From an uncultured Clostridia bacterium (GTDB lineage: Bacteria; Bacillota; Clostridia; Christensenellales; Pumilibacteraceae), in assembly GCA_947581755.1 (NCBI GenBank), contig CANPVN010000006.1, positions 1 to 64,000 of the forward strand: DNA of 64,000 bases, written 5' to 3'. The notes under the pieces were generated by a model, which saw nothing but the letters and a program-made list of their open reading frames with translations, had not been told where the DNA came from and did no database searches. The position numbers were made by a program, and so were the translations under genes. Positions 1-8,636 of this stretch are shown in pieces (the stretch's first letter is position 1; the number at the start of each line of letters is the position of its first letter).

Positions 1-114
1 GTTACTAACATTATACCAGAGTTTTTCTGCGTTGTCTCTTTTTTTTACTACTGTTGCACTTCAAATGATAAACTAAACCCCACGCTTTGTCAAATCAACT
101 TTTTTACAATACTA

Positions 115-143
115 TAAAAAAAGAACGACATATTCCGTCGTCC
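115..143 (-). terminator. Intrinsic terminator after the winged-helix remnant
   Basis: On the minus strand a GGACGAC/GTCGTTC hairpin (arms 137-143 and 123-129) is followed by a run of T. It lies just past the stop codon at 158. Confidence 0.8.
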
Positions 144-157
144 TTTTCGTCGCTATG

Positions 158-379
158 TTATTTGAGGATTTTCCAAAAGCCCTTTTTATCGGAGCCGACT
201 CGTTCTATATAGCCGCTCTCTTTCAATGATGAAAGCGCTCTTGAAATTGTCGAACGAGACAAACCCGTGGATTTCATCAAATCCGTTATTTTTATATCCG
301 CAACTTTTTTGATTGCTTCAAAAACTTGCTGCGCCGTTTCGTTTACAGTCTCACTTTCCACGTTTACAGTCTCATTTAA
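158..379 (-). pseudogene. C-terminal winged-helix remnant of an AlbA_2/RecG-like ATP-binding protein
   Basis: The open frame encodes a winged helix (LMKSTGLSRSTISRALSSLKE, with a wing ending in GSDKKGFWKIL) preceded by a 7-residue repeated linker, NETVNVESETVNET. That linker plus this helix is typical of the C-terminus of AlbA_2-domain proteins, which are far longer. The only candidate start is a GTG at 361 with no good ribosome binding site. The frame runs upstream without a proper start into sequence that belongs to a different gene, copied from the end of the transporter at 2163. I therefore read it as a 3' fragment left by a rearrangement whose junction is near 380. A small stand-alone regulator of 67 residues is the alternative. 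The linker is encoded by a 21-bp direct repeat (copies from 340 and 361). Confidence 0.6.
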
Positions 380-382
380 AAG

Positions 383-535
383 AAAAGAGACCGTTTCGGA
401 AGAAACGATCTCGTAATATTTTTAGGACAATTCGTATTTTAGAGGAAACTCATTATTCGCGGCACGAACACCGGCAAAATGAGGGCTATGGGATAGGTAG
501 CGGCATAAGCCGAAGCGACGTCCTCGGTTTCGGCG
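383..535 (-). repeat. Truncated second copy of the transporter 3' end and terminator
   Basis: This segment matches 2107-2259 with about six differences in 153 bases. It covers the terminator hairpin and the last codons of the aspartate:alanine-exchanger-type gene. The T-tract of this copy is interrupted. Both copies have the same orientation, so they bracket the DUF3990/XRE pair as direct repeats. Bases 536-704, between this copy and the regulator gene, show no gene, RNA or clear signal. Confidence 0.9.
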
Positions 536-704
536 GGCAGAATATATAATCTTAACCGCTTATATATTACTCGATTTTATTACTTGCTTTTTATAGCGAA
601 ACGACGACAAAATATCGACGTCACCATTAAGAGCGGCAAATCTCCATTTAATTTCATTGACAAGTTTTGTCCTTGTTTCGCTTTATGCCCCACATTCGGC
701 TTTT

Positions 705-1352
705 CTATTCTTCGGGATTTTCAAGCAAATCCTCTATCTCGCAACCCAATGCTCGCGATAGTTTGTAAACCGTTTGAGCCTGCGCCTTATCAATGTCGTT
801 AACTTTCTGCTCATAGAGTTGAATGGAACGAAGCGATACACCCGACATTATTGCAAGTTCCCGCTGTGAAATCTGTCTTGACTCTCTGATAGTCTTTAAT
901 TTTGTTTCCAAAACAACTGCATTGAATCGTTTTTCCATAGACTCTACGAAATTGCTTACATCCATCTCGTGAAAGACTCTGTACATCGTAAGAATTTCCG
1001 AAAGCGGAATACGCAGAAAGATTTCCTTGAATCTTTTGCCCGAAACCCATTGATAATAGGCAAGCGCCCATCCCGCCCAATATTCGGGTGAACGCTCCTC
1101 GGAAAAACGCCGATTCGGATACCGCTCGTCAGGCGCAAGGCTTTTCAATACTTCCCGAACCAACTCTTCTCCCGACTTGCCTGCTATGATTGCGGGATTT
1201 CCCCTCTCAAATTGCGAGGACAACTTGGACTGAACGAATAACTTCGCAAACCAATCGGGCGATAATCCACAGTCATTGATAGCATAATCAAATGCGTTGG
1301 CAAGATGATTTTGAGCGTCAGCCAAGTATAATTCGTTGTATGCGTGGATCAT
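705..1352 (-). CDS. XRE-family helix-turn-helix protein, presumed antitoxin of the DUF3990 gene
   Basis: This is a 215-residue protein. The last 65 residues form a Cro/C1-type helix-turn-helix (IRESRQISQRELAIMSGVSL, then RSIQLYEQ). The first 140 residues are helical and I do not recognise them as a named domain. The ATG at 1352 lies inside the 3' end of the DUF3990 gene (35-bp overlap) and has a GGAGG about 12 bases upstream, so the two are translationally coupled. DUF3990 proteins often have such a neighbour, which suggests an antitoxin and autorepressor role. The toxin gene comes first, the reverse of most type II modules. That this protein binds the twin operators at 2032-2073 is inference. 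A plain regulator of the enzyme is the alternative. Confidence 0.7.
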   Translation of the reverse strand: MIHAYNELYLADAQNHLANAFDYAINDCGLSPDWFAKLFVQSKLSSQFERGNPAIIAGKSGEELVREVLKSLAPDERYPNRRFSEERSPEYWAGWALAYYQWVSGKRFKEIFLRIPLSEILTMYRVFHEMDVSNFVESMEKRFNAVVLETKLKTIRESRQISQRELAIMSGVSLRSIQLYEQKVNDIDKAQAQTVYKLSRALGCEIEDLLENPEE

Positions 1353-2016
1353 CGTTTTTGATTTCCTCCCTCAAAATATCCATAACAAAGATATCATCTC
1401 TATAAGACTTGCTTTTCTTGACCTCGGTTTGATAAGATTGCCTTGCGGCGGCGTCTCTTGCAATGAACTTCGGATAATATATTTCTTTATCGGCAGTTTC
1501 GGCATCAACAAACTTGATTCTGTCGAATGCCTTTTGTGAGACCAATACCGTTTGTTCTCCCAACTTCCCAAGCCGCAATGCTTTATTCAAACTTCGAAGA
1601 GGTAACGCGTTACTCACAAAGGATTGAGCATAGGAAAAATACGAATCGTCCGCTCGATATCCGATTATCACGTCATAGTTTCTCGTATCAACGGAAAAAT
1701 GTTCTATGATGTACTCCCTTGCATCTCTCGCAATCTCATCTTGAATTGTGAAAATACGATGTTGCAAAAGTAGTGCGATCCAATTCAGAACCGTGTGTTT
1801 CCCGTCTGATAAGTTCAAAACTTTCAAACCATCGTCGTCAAAACGATACTCGTTGGCAAAACCGTCAACGTTGTCTTTACACGCCCACTCTTTTGCCATT
1901 TCAAGCAGCAATGTACAGTAAAAGCCTCTGCCATAATCGTTCGTATCTTTCCCTGCCGCAAGATTCGGCGCTTTGATAATGTGATCTGTTCCGTGAAATA
2001 AAGTAAGTATTGCCAT
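1318..2016 (-). CDS. DUF3990 protein, ADP-ribosyltransferase-like, presumed toxin
   Basis: The 232-residue protein opens with FHGT, then DYGRGFYCT around residue 27, and later GEQTVLVSQKAFDRI. As I recall, DUF3990 belongs to the ADP-ribosyl clan. The His of FHGT and Tyr of GFYC would be the first two NAD-binding positions of an H-Y-E-type site, with the E of GEQ or a nearby residue as the third; that third assignment is a guess. Start chosen at 2016 because GGAGGT sits four bases upstream; the longer frame to 2067 would run through the operators. No signal peptide, so it acts in the cytosol. Substrate unknown. It could be a toxin, a phage-defence effector or a regulatory enzyme. Confidence 0.65.
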   Translation of the reverse strand: MAILTLFHGTDHIIKAPNLAAGKDTNDYGRGFYCTLLLEMAKEWACKDNVDGFANEYRFDDDGLKVLNLSDGKHTVLNWIALLLQHRIFTIQDEIARDAREYIIEHFSVDTRNYDVIIGYRADDSYFSYAQSFVSNALPLRSLNKALRLGKLGEQTVLVSQKAFDRIKFVDAETADKEIYYPKFIARDAAARQSYQTEVKKSKSYRDDIFVMDILREEIKNDDPRIQRIILG

Positions 2017-2031
2017 ATTTACCTCCATTCG

Positions 2032-2081
2032 TATCGCCACAACGATACAATAATTATATCGCCACAACGATACTTTGTCAA
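2032..2081 (-). promoter_or_regulatory. Promoter with two identical operators for the DUF3990/XRE pair
   Basis: The -35 TTGACA (2081-2076) and -10 TATAAT (2058-2053) are perfect and 17 bases apart. The 17-base sequence GTATCGTTGTGGCGATA occurs twice, at 2073-2057 and 2048-2032, spaced 25 bases. Each holds the inverted repeat TATCG-N6-CGATA. One copy fills the spacer and touches the -10, the other covers the expected start of transcription, so a bound repressor would block polymerase. Confidence 0.85.
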
Positions 2082-2101
2082 GCCTTTTTTGATATGGAAA
2101 T

Positions 2102-2136
2102 AAAAAAAAAGAGACCGTTTCGGAAGAAACGATCTC
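2102..2136 (-). terminator. Intrinsic terminator of the kor-suc-transporter block
   Basis: On the minus strand GAGA-CGTTTC, loop TTCC, GAAACG-TCTC is followed by nine T. It ends the long transcript just before the toxin-antitoxin promoter. Confidence 0.9.
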
Positions 2137-2259
2137 ATAATATTTTTAGGACAATTCGTATTTTATAGGAAACTCATTATTTGCGGCACGAACACCAGCA
2201 AAATGAGGGCTATGGGATAGGTAGCTGCGTAAGCCGAAGCGACGTCCTCGGTTTCGGCG
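2107..2259 (-). repeat. Parent copy of the 153-bp direct repeat
   Basis: This is the 3' end of the transporter gene plus its terminator, about 96% identical to 383-535. The intact gene continues upstream only from this copy. Confidence 0.9.
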
Positions 2260-3473
2260 ACGGAAATCAAAGAGCCGAGCGCGGGAGTCGAAGTCATTCC
2301 GCCCGTAATAGAGCCGAGGTTATTCAGCAAGCAGAGTTTGAAGCAATACTTTGCGATAAAGAAGCCTACTATCATGGGAACGAGAGTCATAATGACTCCG
2401 TACAGGAACACGATGGGAGTTTTGCTTACGAGTTCGAGGAAAGCGAGTCCGCCCTCGAAGCCCGAACCTGTAAGGAAGAACACGAGTCCGAGTTCTCGGA
2501 ACACTTTGAGAGTGGAATCGGGAACGCGCAACGACACCTTGCCTATTTTGCCGAAGTGTCCGAACAGCAGTCCTATGATAAGATAGCCGCCCGTAGAAGT
2601 CAAATTGAAAATGATACTGCTACTGAACTTGAAACTTATCGCGCCTATGATCGCTCCCAAAATGACGGTGATCGAGAATATGCAAAGACCGAACTTATCG
2701 AACTCGAAGAGTTTCTTGGGTTCTTCTTTTGCCGTAGAAACCTCGTCGATGTCGCCGCCCTTGGGCGCTCCTTGCGCCAAAAGCAACCCTCTTTCTTTAT
2801 TCATATCCGCCCTCAAGATTTTGGGCATGAGTTGAACGAAGAGAACCACTCCGAGTACGCCGAAAGGATAAGCCGCTCCGTTAGCCGCCGCAACGACCTC
2901 TTTCTCTGCGTCGAACACGCCTTGCGCCGCCGAAAATCCGGGAGTGGAAGTGAGCGAACCCATAAGCAAGCCCGTAGTTGTAGCCGCATTTACATTGGGG
3001 TCGGCAACGGTAATAACTATACAAGTTATCGTCGCGCTTGCGATTATCACAACGCCCAAAACTATGTAGGCGACCGCCTTGCTCTTGAAGTTACGGAAGA
3101 ATTTGGGACCCGCGATAAGACCTACCGCGGTGACAAACAATGCGAGACCGATATTCTTTATCATCGAGAAGCCCGCAGACGCTTTTCCCGCGTCCGTCAT
3201 CCACTTCATGGTATCGCCGACTCCGAAAGCATTGGAGATAGCGGAATTTATGGGACCTTGTACTTCTTTTGCAACTATTCCTATGACGAGAGCCATAATA
3301 AAGACTCCCGCCGAACCCAACGAAACGCCCTTTATCTTTATTCTGCCGATGAGATAACCGAGCACAAGAATAAGAAAAATTCCGAACAGTTCGCTGAAAA
3401 TCACCTTGCAGAGTTGATAACCCATTTCCTGAAAGAAATTCAACCCTGCGGTGGAAATAATATTCGCTAACAT
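2163..3473 (-). CDS. Aspartate:alanine exchanger (AAE) family transporter, candidate succinate exporter
   Basis: This 436-residue membrane protein has two homologous halves. The second carries GSITGGMTSTPALGSL, a signature of the AspT/YidE family, and the first has the related MGSLTSTPGFSAA near residue 175. Family members are usually about 560 residues because TrkA_C domains sit between the halves; here only a short charged loop (about residues 235-260) remains. SucE of Corynebacterium, in the same family, exports succinate. The gene starts 11 bases after sucD in a block that makes succinate, so succinate export is the best guess. Exchange of another dicarboxylate or amino acid is possible. 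Confidence 0.75.
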   Translation of the reverse strand: MLANIISTAGLNFFQEMGYQLCKVIFSELFGIFLILVLGYLIGRIKIKGVSLGSAGVFIMALVIGIVAKEVQGPINSAISNAFGVGDTMKWMTDAGKASAGFSMIKNIGLALFVTAVGLIAGPKFFRNFKSKAVAYIVLGVVIIASATITCIVITVADPNVNAATTTGLLMGSLTSTPGFSAAQGVFDAEKEVVAAANGAAYPFGVLGVVLFVQLMPKILRADMNKERGLLLAQGAPKGGDIDEVSTAKEEPKKLFEFDKFGLCIFSITVILGAIIGAISFKFSSSIIFNLTSTGGYLIIGLLFGHFGKIGKVSLRVPDSTLKVFRELGLVFFLTGSGFEGGLAFLELVSKTPIVFLYGVIMTLVPMIVGFFIAKYCFKLCLLNNLGSITGGMTSTPALGSLISVAETEDVASAYAATYPIALILLVFVPQIMSFL

Positions 3474-3483
3474 AAAATTTATC

Positions 3484-4386
3484 TTACCTTATCAGGCACT
3501 TTTCGTAAATGCCCGCCTTTTTGATTGCCTCGATAAGCGTGTCGCCTATCTTGTCGGGAGTAGGAGCAACGGCAATACCGCATTCGGTAAGTACTCTGTT
3601 CTTGCTCTCGGCAGTTCCTTTTCCACCCGAGATTATCGCGCCCGCATGACCCATTCTCTTTCCTTTGGGAGCGGTCTGTCCCGAAATAAAGGCTATAACG
3701 GGCTTAGTCATATTGTATTTTATCCATTCCGCAGCGTCCTCTTCTCCCGTACCGCCTATCTCGCCTATCATAACGACGGCATAGGTGTCGTCGTCGCGAT
3801 TGAACATATCGAGGACGTCGATAAATCCCGTGCCCTTAATGGGGTCTCCGCCTATACCTACCGCGGTGGACTGTCCTATTCCGTTCATAGTGAGTTGATT
3901 TACCGCCTCGTAAGTAAGCGTTCCGCTTCTCGAAACGACGCCCACATGTCCCTTTCTGTGAATGGAAGCGGGCAAGATACCGACTTTACATTCACCGGGG
4001 CTTATGAGTCCGGGACAGTTGGGTCCGATGAGTCTCGTGCGTTTGCCGACGAGATAATTCTTTACTTTTATCATATCCAATACGGGAATACCCTCGGTGA
4101 TACAAACCACGAGTTCCATATCTGCGTCGATCGCTTCCATGATGCTGTCTGCCGCAAAGGGCGCGGGCACGTAGATTACCGAAACATTGGCTCCCGTCTT
4201 TTCCTTGGCTTCTTTAACGGTATTGAAAACGGGAACTCCGAGAGTCTCTTGTCCGCCCTTTCCGGGGGTAACGCCGCCGACTATGGCTGTTCCGTAAGCC
4301 TGCATTTGCGCGGTATGAAACTGTCCGTGAGAACCTGTTATACCCTGTACGATGACACGTGATTCTTTATTGATGAGAATACTCAT
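3484..4386 (-). CDS. sucD: Succinyl-CoA synthetase alpha subunit
   Basis: With SucC this enzyme interconverts succinyl-CoA, phosphate and nucleoside diphosphate with succinate, CoA and nucleoside triphosphate. The 300 residues show the N-terminal CoA-binding Rossmann fold ([15 protein letters not shown]), the [11 protein letters not shown] segment and the phosphorylated histidine in [10 protein letters not shown] near residue 245. The length is normal for the family. It begins two bases after the sucC stop, as expected for a coupled alpha-beta pair. In this block it should harvest the thioester made by the Kor complex as ATP or GTP. Confidence 0.95.
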   Translation of the reverse strand: MSILINKESRVIVQGITGSHGQFHTAQMQAYGTAIVGGVTPGKGGQETLGVPVFNTVKEAKEKTGANVSVIYVPAPFAADSIMEAIDADMELVVCITEGIPVLDMIKVKNYLVGKRTRLIGPNCPGLISPGECKVGILPASIHRKGHVGVVSRSGTLTYEAVNQLTMNGIGQSTAVGIGGDPIKGTGFIDVLDMFNRDDDTYAVVMIGEIGGTGEEDAAEWIKYNMTKPVIAFISGQTAPKGKRMGHAGAIISGGKGTAESKNRVLTECGIAVAPTPDKIGDTLIEAIKKAGIYEKCLIR

Positions 4387-4388
4387 AA

Positions 4389-5558
4389 TTATTTGCCCTC
4401 CTTTGCTGCTTTTACGACGAGGTGAGCCGCTTCCGCCATACTCGACGCGGGGATTATCTTGAGTCCCGAAGAAGCGAGGATCTCTTTACCCTTCTCTACG
4501 TTGGTTCCGTCGAGACGCACCACCAAAGGCATATTGAGATTTGTCTCGCGAGCCGCCTCTACAATACCCGACGCAATGACGTCGCACTTCATTATGCCGC
4601 CGAAAATGTTTACCATAATGGCTTTGACATTGGGGTCGGAAAGCAAAATTTTGAACGCCGCGGTAACTCTTTCGGTGGTAGCCGAGCCGCCTACGTCAAG
4701 GAAGTTCGCGGGAGTTCCGCCAAACGCTTTTATTATATCCATGGTAGCCATGGCAAGTCCCGCGCCGTTTACCATACAGCCGATATTTCCCGTCAAAGAA
4801 ATATAATTGAGGTCGTATTTGCTCGCTTCGGTCTCTTTGGGGTCCTCTTCGTTGAAGTCGCGAAGTTCGGCAATGTCGGGGTGACGATAGAGCGCGTTGT
4901 CGTCGAAGTTGACTTTTGCGTCGAGCGCAAGAAGTTTGCCTTGCTTGGTCAACACCAAAGGATTGATTTCGACAAGAGAGCAATCCTTATCGATAAGTAC
5001 CTCGTACATGGATTTGAGCATAATTATAAACTGTTTTACATGCTCGGGAGCGATTCCCATTTTTTGCGCAACATATCTTGCGTGATAATCTTTAAGTCCC
5101 GTCGCATAAGGAATGATTTCCTTTACTATCTTTTCGGGATGCTCTACGGCGGTAACTTCTATTTCGGTGCCGCCCTCGCCCGAGGCTATGATAACAAAGC
5201 CCGCGTGTTCGTTGTCTACCGTTACCGAAAGATAATATTCCTTTTCTATGTCGGCTGCTTCGGTTATAAGTAATTTCTTTACTATCTTTCCTTCGGGACC
5301 CGTTTGATTGGTGACGAGTTTCATACCGAGCATTTTTTCGGCAACTTCCCCTACCTCTTTGATAGTTCGAGCAATCTTTACGCCTCCCGCCTTTCCTCTG
5401 CCGCCGCTGTGGACCTGCGCTTTTACGACAAACATGTCGCCGCCGAGGGCTTCCGCCATTTTCATAGCGTCCTCGGGAGTCTCCGCCATATATCCTTTCT
5501 GCACGGATACGCCGTACTTACTGAGCAATTCTTTGGCTTGATATTCGTGAATTTTCAT
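4389..5558 (-). CDS. sucC: Succinyl-CoA synthetase beta subunit
   Basis: This 389-residue ATP-grasp subunit binds the nucleotide and succinate. It begins [12 protein letters not shown] and contains [13 protein letters not shown], both hallmarks of SucC. The C-terminal half has the GGSATTERV and [11 protein letters not shown] segments of the ligase domain. It lies 53 bases downstream of korC and two bases upstream of sucD on the same strand. Nucleotide specificity (ATP or GTP) cannot be decided by eye. Confidence 0.95.
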   Translation of the reverse strand: MKIHEYQAKELLSKYGVSVQKGYMAETPEDAMKMAEALGGDMFVVKAQVHSGGRGKAGGVKIARTIKEVGEVAEKMLGMKLVTNQTGPEGKIVKKLLITEAADIEKEYYLSVTVDNEHAGFVIIASGEGGTEIEVTAVEHPEKIVKEIIPYATGLKDYHARYVAQKMGIAPEHVKQFIIMLKSMYEVLIDKDCSLVEINPLVLTKQGKLLALDAKVNFDDNALYRHPDIAELRDFNEEDPKETEASKYDLNYISLTGNIGCMVNGAGLAMATMDIIKAFGGTPANFLDVGGSATTERVTAAFKILLSDPNVKAIMVNIFGGIMKCDVIASGIVEAARETNLNMPLVVRLDGTNVEKGKEILASSGLKIIPASSMAEAAHLVVKAAKEGK

Positions 5559-5611
5559 CTATTTCTCCTTACTTTTCGCTCCGCTTTTTTCATAAAGCAG
5601 ATTTGTTTTTT

Positions 5612-6148
5612 TTATAAAGTCTTGGCAAGTTTTTCGCCCTCTTCGAGAGCTTTGAGGTTTATGGCTTCCGTTCCCTTGGGTATCCTTGCCATAACGACGT
5701 CTCGCAAAGTCTCGAAAGGCACGAGTTTCAACGCTTCGTTTATGGCGGCAACGGCAACTATATTTGCGGTAAAGCCCTTTCCGACGACTTCTCTTGCCGT
5801 CTTTAAGATGGGAACCTTTATCACTTTATTGTCTTTGATACAGTCGGGTATCTCCAAAGAAGCGTCCGCCATTATGACGCAATTTTTGTCGAGTCCCTTG
5901 CCGTATTTGTCCAAAGACTCTTGCGTAAGAGCCAAAAGGAAAGTGGGGTTTACGACCTTTGTAAACCAAATATCCTCGTCGCTGACTATGACTTCGGCTT
6001 TGCACATTCCGCCGCGCGCCTCGGGTCCGTAAGACTGTGACTGTACGGCATTTTTACCGCCGCTCAATGCGGCTTCGGCAAGTATTATCGTGGCAAGAAT
6101 GACGCCTTGTCCACCCGAACCTGCCAATCTCAATTCCATCTTTGCCAT
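5612..6148 (-). CDS. korC: 2-oxoglutarate:ferredoxin oxidoreductase gamma subunit
   Basis: This is the 178-residue gamma chain of the 2-oxoacid:ferredoxin oxidoreductase family. It begins MELRLAGSGGQGVILA, the GxGGQG motif of the family, followed by QSYGPEARGG. It starts one base after korB ends. The subunit helps bind CoA and completes the four-chain enzyme that converts 2-oxoglutarate and CoA to succinyl-CoA and CO2, reducing ferredoxin. The reaction is reversible, so carbon fixation is also possible. Confidence 0.9.
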   Translation of the reverse strand: MAKMELRLAGSGGQGVILATIILAEAALSGGKNAVQSQSYGPEARGGMCKAEVIVSDEDIWFTKVVNPTFLLALTQESLDKYGKGLDKNCVIMADASLEIPDCIKDNKVIKVPILKTAREVVGKGFTANIVAVAAINEALKLVPFETLRDVVMARIPKGTEAINLKALEEGEKLAKTL

Positions 6149-6149
6149 G

Positions 6150-6965
6150 TTACTTCCTCGCCTTCTCTATGATTTTTTTGTATTGTTCGGTATACTCGGG
6201 ATAATCCTTTTCGCTGAGTCGTCCGATAACGAGTTTCCCTTCGAGTTCCTCTTTGCTCATGTGTTGCGCTTTGTCGCTCATGACGCAGTTTTCCTTCTGC
6301 CAAGTCATAAGTTCTACACTGCCGCCCTTCTTGTTCTTTCTGCCGTAGTAAGTCGGGCAAACACTCGCACATTCGATAAGCGAGAAACCTTTGTGTTCTA
6401 TGCCCTCTTTGATGAGTTTTATCGTCAAAGGCGCATGATAAGCGGTACCCCTTGCGGTGTAACTTGCTCCCGCAGCCTCGGCAAGCGCGGCAATATCGAA
6501 AGGTCTGTCTATGTTGCCGTAAGGCGCAGTCGTGGCAAAGTCGCCCGTCGGAGTCGTGGGCGAGAACTGTCCGCCCGTCATTCCGTATATATCGTTGTTG
6601 AATACGACGACCGTCATATCTATGTTGCGTCTTGCCGCATGAATGAGATGATTGCCGCCTATCGCCGCAATATCGCCGTCTCCCGCTATGACTATGACGT
6701 TCATATCGGGACGCGCGAGTTTGATTCCCGTAGCGAAAGCGATCGCTCTGCCGTGAGTCGTATGTATGGTGTTGAAATCCATATAACCCGCGGCTCTGCT
6801 CGAACAGCCTATGCCCGAGACAAGACAAATCTTGTTTTGGTCGAGTCCCAAATCTTCGATGGCTTGCGCCACGTCTCTCATGAGTATTCCGTGACCGCAA
6901 CCCGGACACCAAATGTGAGGCAAATGCGCCTCTCTCATATATTTGTTTATAAGTTCAGCGGGCAT
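6150..6965 (-). CDS. korB: 2-oxoglutarate:ferredoxin oxidoreductase beta subunit, TPP-binding
   Basis: The 271 residues contain the cluster-associated WCPGCGHG motif near residue 20, the thiamine-diphosphate motif GDGDIAAIGGNH with the following NNDIYGMTGGQ, and SVCPTYYGRKN. This pattern fits KorB rather than PorB because the partner alpha subunit lacks a fused gamma chain and the delta chain is separate. It is two bases from korA and one base from korC, so all four subunits are made from one message. Confidence 0.93.
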   Translation of the reverse strand: MPAELINKYMREAHLPHIWCPGCGHGILMRDVAQAIEDLGLDQNKICLVSGIGCSSRAAGYMDFNTIHTTHGRAIAFATGIKLARPDMNVIVIAGDGDIAAIGGNHLIHAARRNIDMTVVVFNNDIYGMTGGQFSPTTPTGDFATTAPYGNIDRPFDIAALAEAAGASYTARGTAYHAPLTIKLIKEGIEHKGFSLIECASVCPTYYGRKNKKGGSVELMTWQKENCVMSDKAQHMSKEELEGKLVIGRLSEKDYPEYTEQYKKIIEKARK

Positions 6966-6967
6966 TG

Positions 6968-8089
6968 TTATTTACCCTCCTTGATGCGCTTTAATATTTC
7001 GGCGGGAGTGATGACGGTACCGTCAACCTTACCGATAAAATCTATCTTGCAATCGTTCTTGACTATTCTCTCCACCTCGAGAACGATCTGTCCGTAGTTA
7101 TGCTCCGCTACGATTATTCTCTTTACCTTGGGAGAAATCTCCTTGAGCCTTCTTTCGGGGAAAGGCCATACCGTTACGGGTCTGAACATTCCGACTTTGA
7201 CGCCTTGCTTTCTTGCTTCGAGAACGGCGCTCATTGCCGCTCTCACCGTGCCGCCGTAACAAAGGACAACGGTCTCTGCGTCGTCGAGATATTTCTCTTC
7301 GTATTCGATTATATCGTCGGCATTGTGCTCTATCTTGCCCATAAGACGGCGAATCAATTTATCCGTTATCTCGTTGCTGTTGGTCGGGAATCCCGAAAGA
7401 TCGTGACTGAGTCCCGTTATATTGTATCTTCCGCCGCCGTTAAGGTGCCAACCCGGTATTTCGTGAATGTCGCCCTCGTAAGGTTGATGCCCTTCGCTTG
7501 ACTTGACCGTTCTGTTTATTATCTCTACGTCGAGAACGGAAGGAATTTCGACTCCCTCGCGCAAGTGACCGACTATCTCATCCATTAAAAGTATCACGGG
7601 CGTGCGATATTTTTCGGAAAGATTGAAACATCTTATCGCCTTATAGAAACACTCCGAAACAGAAGAGGGCGATACCGCTATCATCGGATGATCTCCGTGC
7701 GTTCCCCAACGCGCCTGCATAACGTCGCCTTGAGAAGGAGAAGTCGGAAGTCCCGTACTCGGACCGCTTCTCTGTACGTCAACTATGACGCAAGGAACTT
7801 CGGCAATGCACGCATAACCGATGTTTTCCTGTTTGAGCGAAAATCCGGGGCCGCTTGTCGCAGTCATCGCTTTTACACCCGCAACGGACGCGCCTATTAC
7901 AGCCGCCATGGACGATATTTCGTCCTCCATCTGAATGAACGTGCCGCCCACCTGAGGCAGTCTTACACTCGATTGTTCGGCAATCTCGGTACTCGGAGTT
8001 ATCGGGTATCCCGCATAAAACCTCATTCCCGCGGCAATAGCGCCTTCGACTACCGCCTCGTTGCCCTGCATAAGTACTCTCTTACTCAT
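6968..8089 (-). CDS. korA: 2-oxoglutarate:ferredoxin oxidoreductase alpha subunit
   Basis: This is the 373-residue alpha chain, with the Pyr domain (GNEAVVEGAIAAGMRFYAGY, then PITPSTEI) and the transketolase-like C-terminal domain ending in the EHNYGQIVLEVERI segment. I place the start at 8089, where GGAGG lies seven bases upstream and the protein begins MSKRVLMQGNEA like its relatives; an ATG at 8170 would sit deep inside korD. The start overlaps the korD stop by eight bases. Substrate as 2-oxoglutarate is inferred from subunit layout and the sucCD neighbours; another 2-oxoacid cannot be excluded. Confidence 0.92.
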   Translation of the reverse strand: MSKRVLMQGNEAVVEGAIAAGMRFYAGYPITPSTEIAEQSSVRLPQVGGTFIQMEDEISSMAAVIGASVAGVKAMTATSGPGFSLKQENIGYACIAEVPCVIVDVQRSGPSTGLPTSPSQGDVMQARWGTHGDHPMIAVSPSSVSECFYKAIRCFNLSEKYRTPVILLMDEIVGHLREGVEIPSVLDVEIINRTVKSSEGHQPYEGDIHEIPGWHLNGGGRYNITGLSHDLSGFPTNSNEITDKLIRRLMGKIEHNADDIIEYEEKYLDDAETVVLCYGGTVRAAMSAVLEARKQGVKVGMFRPVTVWPFPERRLKEISPKVKRIIVAEHNYGQIVLEVERIVKNDCKIDFIGKVDGTVITPAEILKRIKEGK

Positions 8090-8276
8090 TGCTTTCCTCC
8101 TCGACGTAAATAGCATAGTCGGGACAACGCAATTCGCATTGACCGCACAGTATGCATCCATCATTGACAATATTGACTTTTTCGTTTTTTAAGCCAAGAA
8201 CCTTTTTGGGACAAAAAGCCACGCATATTCCGCAACCCTTGCACCAGGCCTTATTGATTACAAGTTTCTTTGCCAT
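8082..8276 (-). CDS. korD: 2-oxoglutarate:ferredoxin oxidoreductase delta subunit, 2[4Fe-4S] ferredoxin
   Basis: This 64-residue ferredoxin-like subunit has two clusters, CKGCGICVAFCP and CILCGQCELRCP. It takes electrons from the catalytic subunits and passes them to external ferredoxin. It is first in the block, with AAGGAG seven bases before the ATG, and overlaps korA by eight bases. Confidence 0.95.
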   Translation of the reverse strand: MAKKLVINKAWCKGCGICVAFCPKKVLGLKNEKVNIVNDGCILCGQCELRCPDYAIYVEEESNE

Positions 8277-8321
8277 ACTTTCTCCTTGTGATTGACTTTA
8301 CTTTATGCCGAAAGCCAAACC

Positions 8322-8479
8322 CCGTATATATTATCATATATGCGGCGTCAAATAAAACACTTTTTTTCTGCCTTCATCTACAACCTTTTGGTTGTGGCAA
8401 TCGGCTGTTAAACGAACTTTAAGTTGTAAAGAAAATTCGCTTGAATAATATTATACCACAATTCGATTGAGAGATAAAA
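8322..8479 (-). promoter_or_regulatory. Promoter region and leader of the kor-suc block
   Basis: An extended -10, TGGTATAAT (TATAAT at 8455-8450), gives a leader of about 165 bases containing a CAACC-TTTT-GGTTG hairpin (8381-8394). Closer to korD, TTGACG (about 8352-8347) is followed by a 24-base near-perfect palindrome at 8322-8345 (CCGCATATAT/ATATATACGG) covering a possible second -10. The palindrome looks like a repressor site; its regulator is unknown. Bases 8480-8548 show nothing further. Confidence 0.5.
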
Positions 8480-8548
8480 CTATTTATCGCCTCTAAAATA
8501 TAACAAATTATGACAATTCAGAGAAATTTTGTTTTTTGTCGCCGCAAC

Positions 8549-8586
8549 AAAAAGAACCGCGAAGATTTTGCTCTTTTTCCGCGGTC
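8549..8586 (-). terminator. Intrinsic terminator, distal of two
   Basis: An ACCGCG/CGCGGT hairpin (arms 8556-8561 and 8580-8585) is followed on the minus strand by TTCTTTTTG. It backs up the terminator at 8637-8678. Confidence 0.65.
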
Positions 8587-8636
8587 TTGATTGCCGTTCC
8601 GACGAGTCGGCTACGGGGAAGGCGGAGTCGTCGGAC

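Noticed and set aside
2181..3470. 429-codon open frame on the plus strand over the transporter
   Set aside because: It is antisense to a gene with clear family motifs, has a highly charged nonsense-like composition, and lacks a ribosome binding site. Similar long shadows over ftsH, kamD, ypeB and dnaE were dropped for the same reason.
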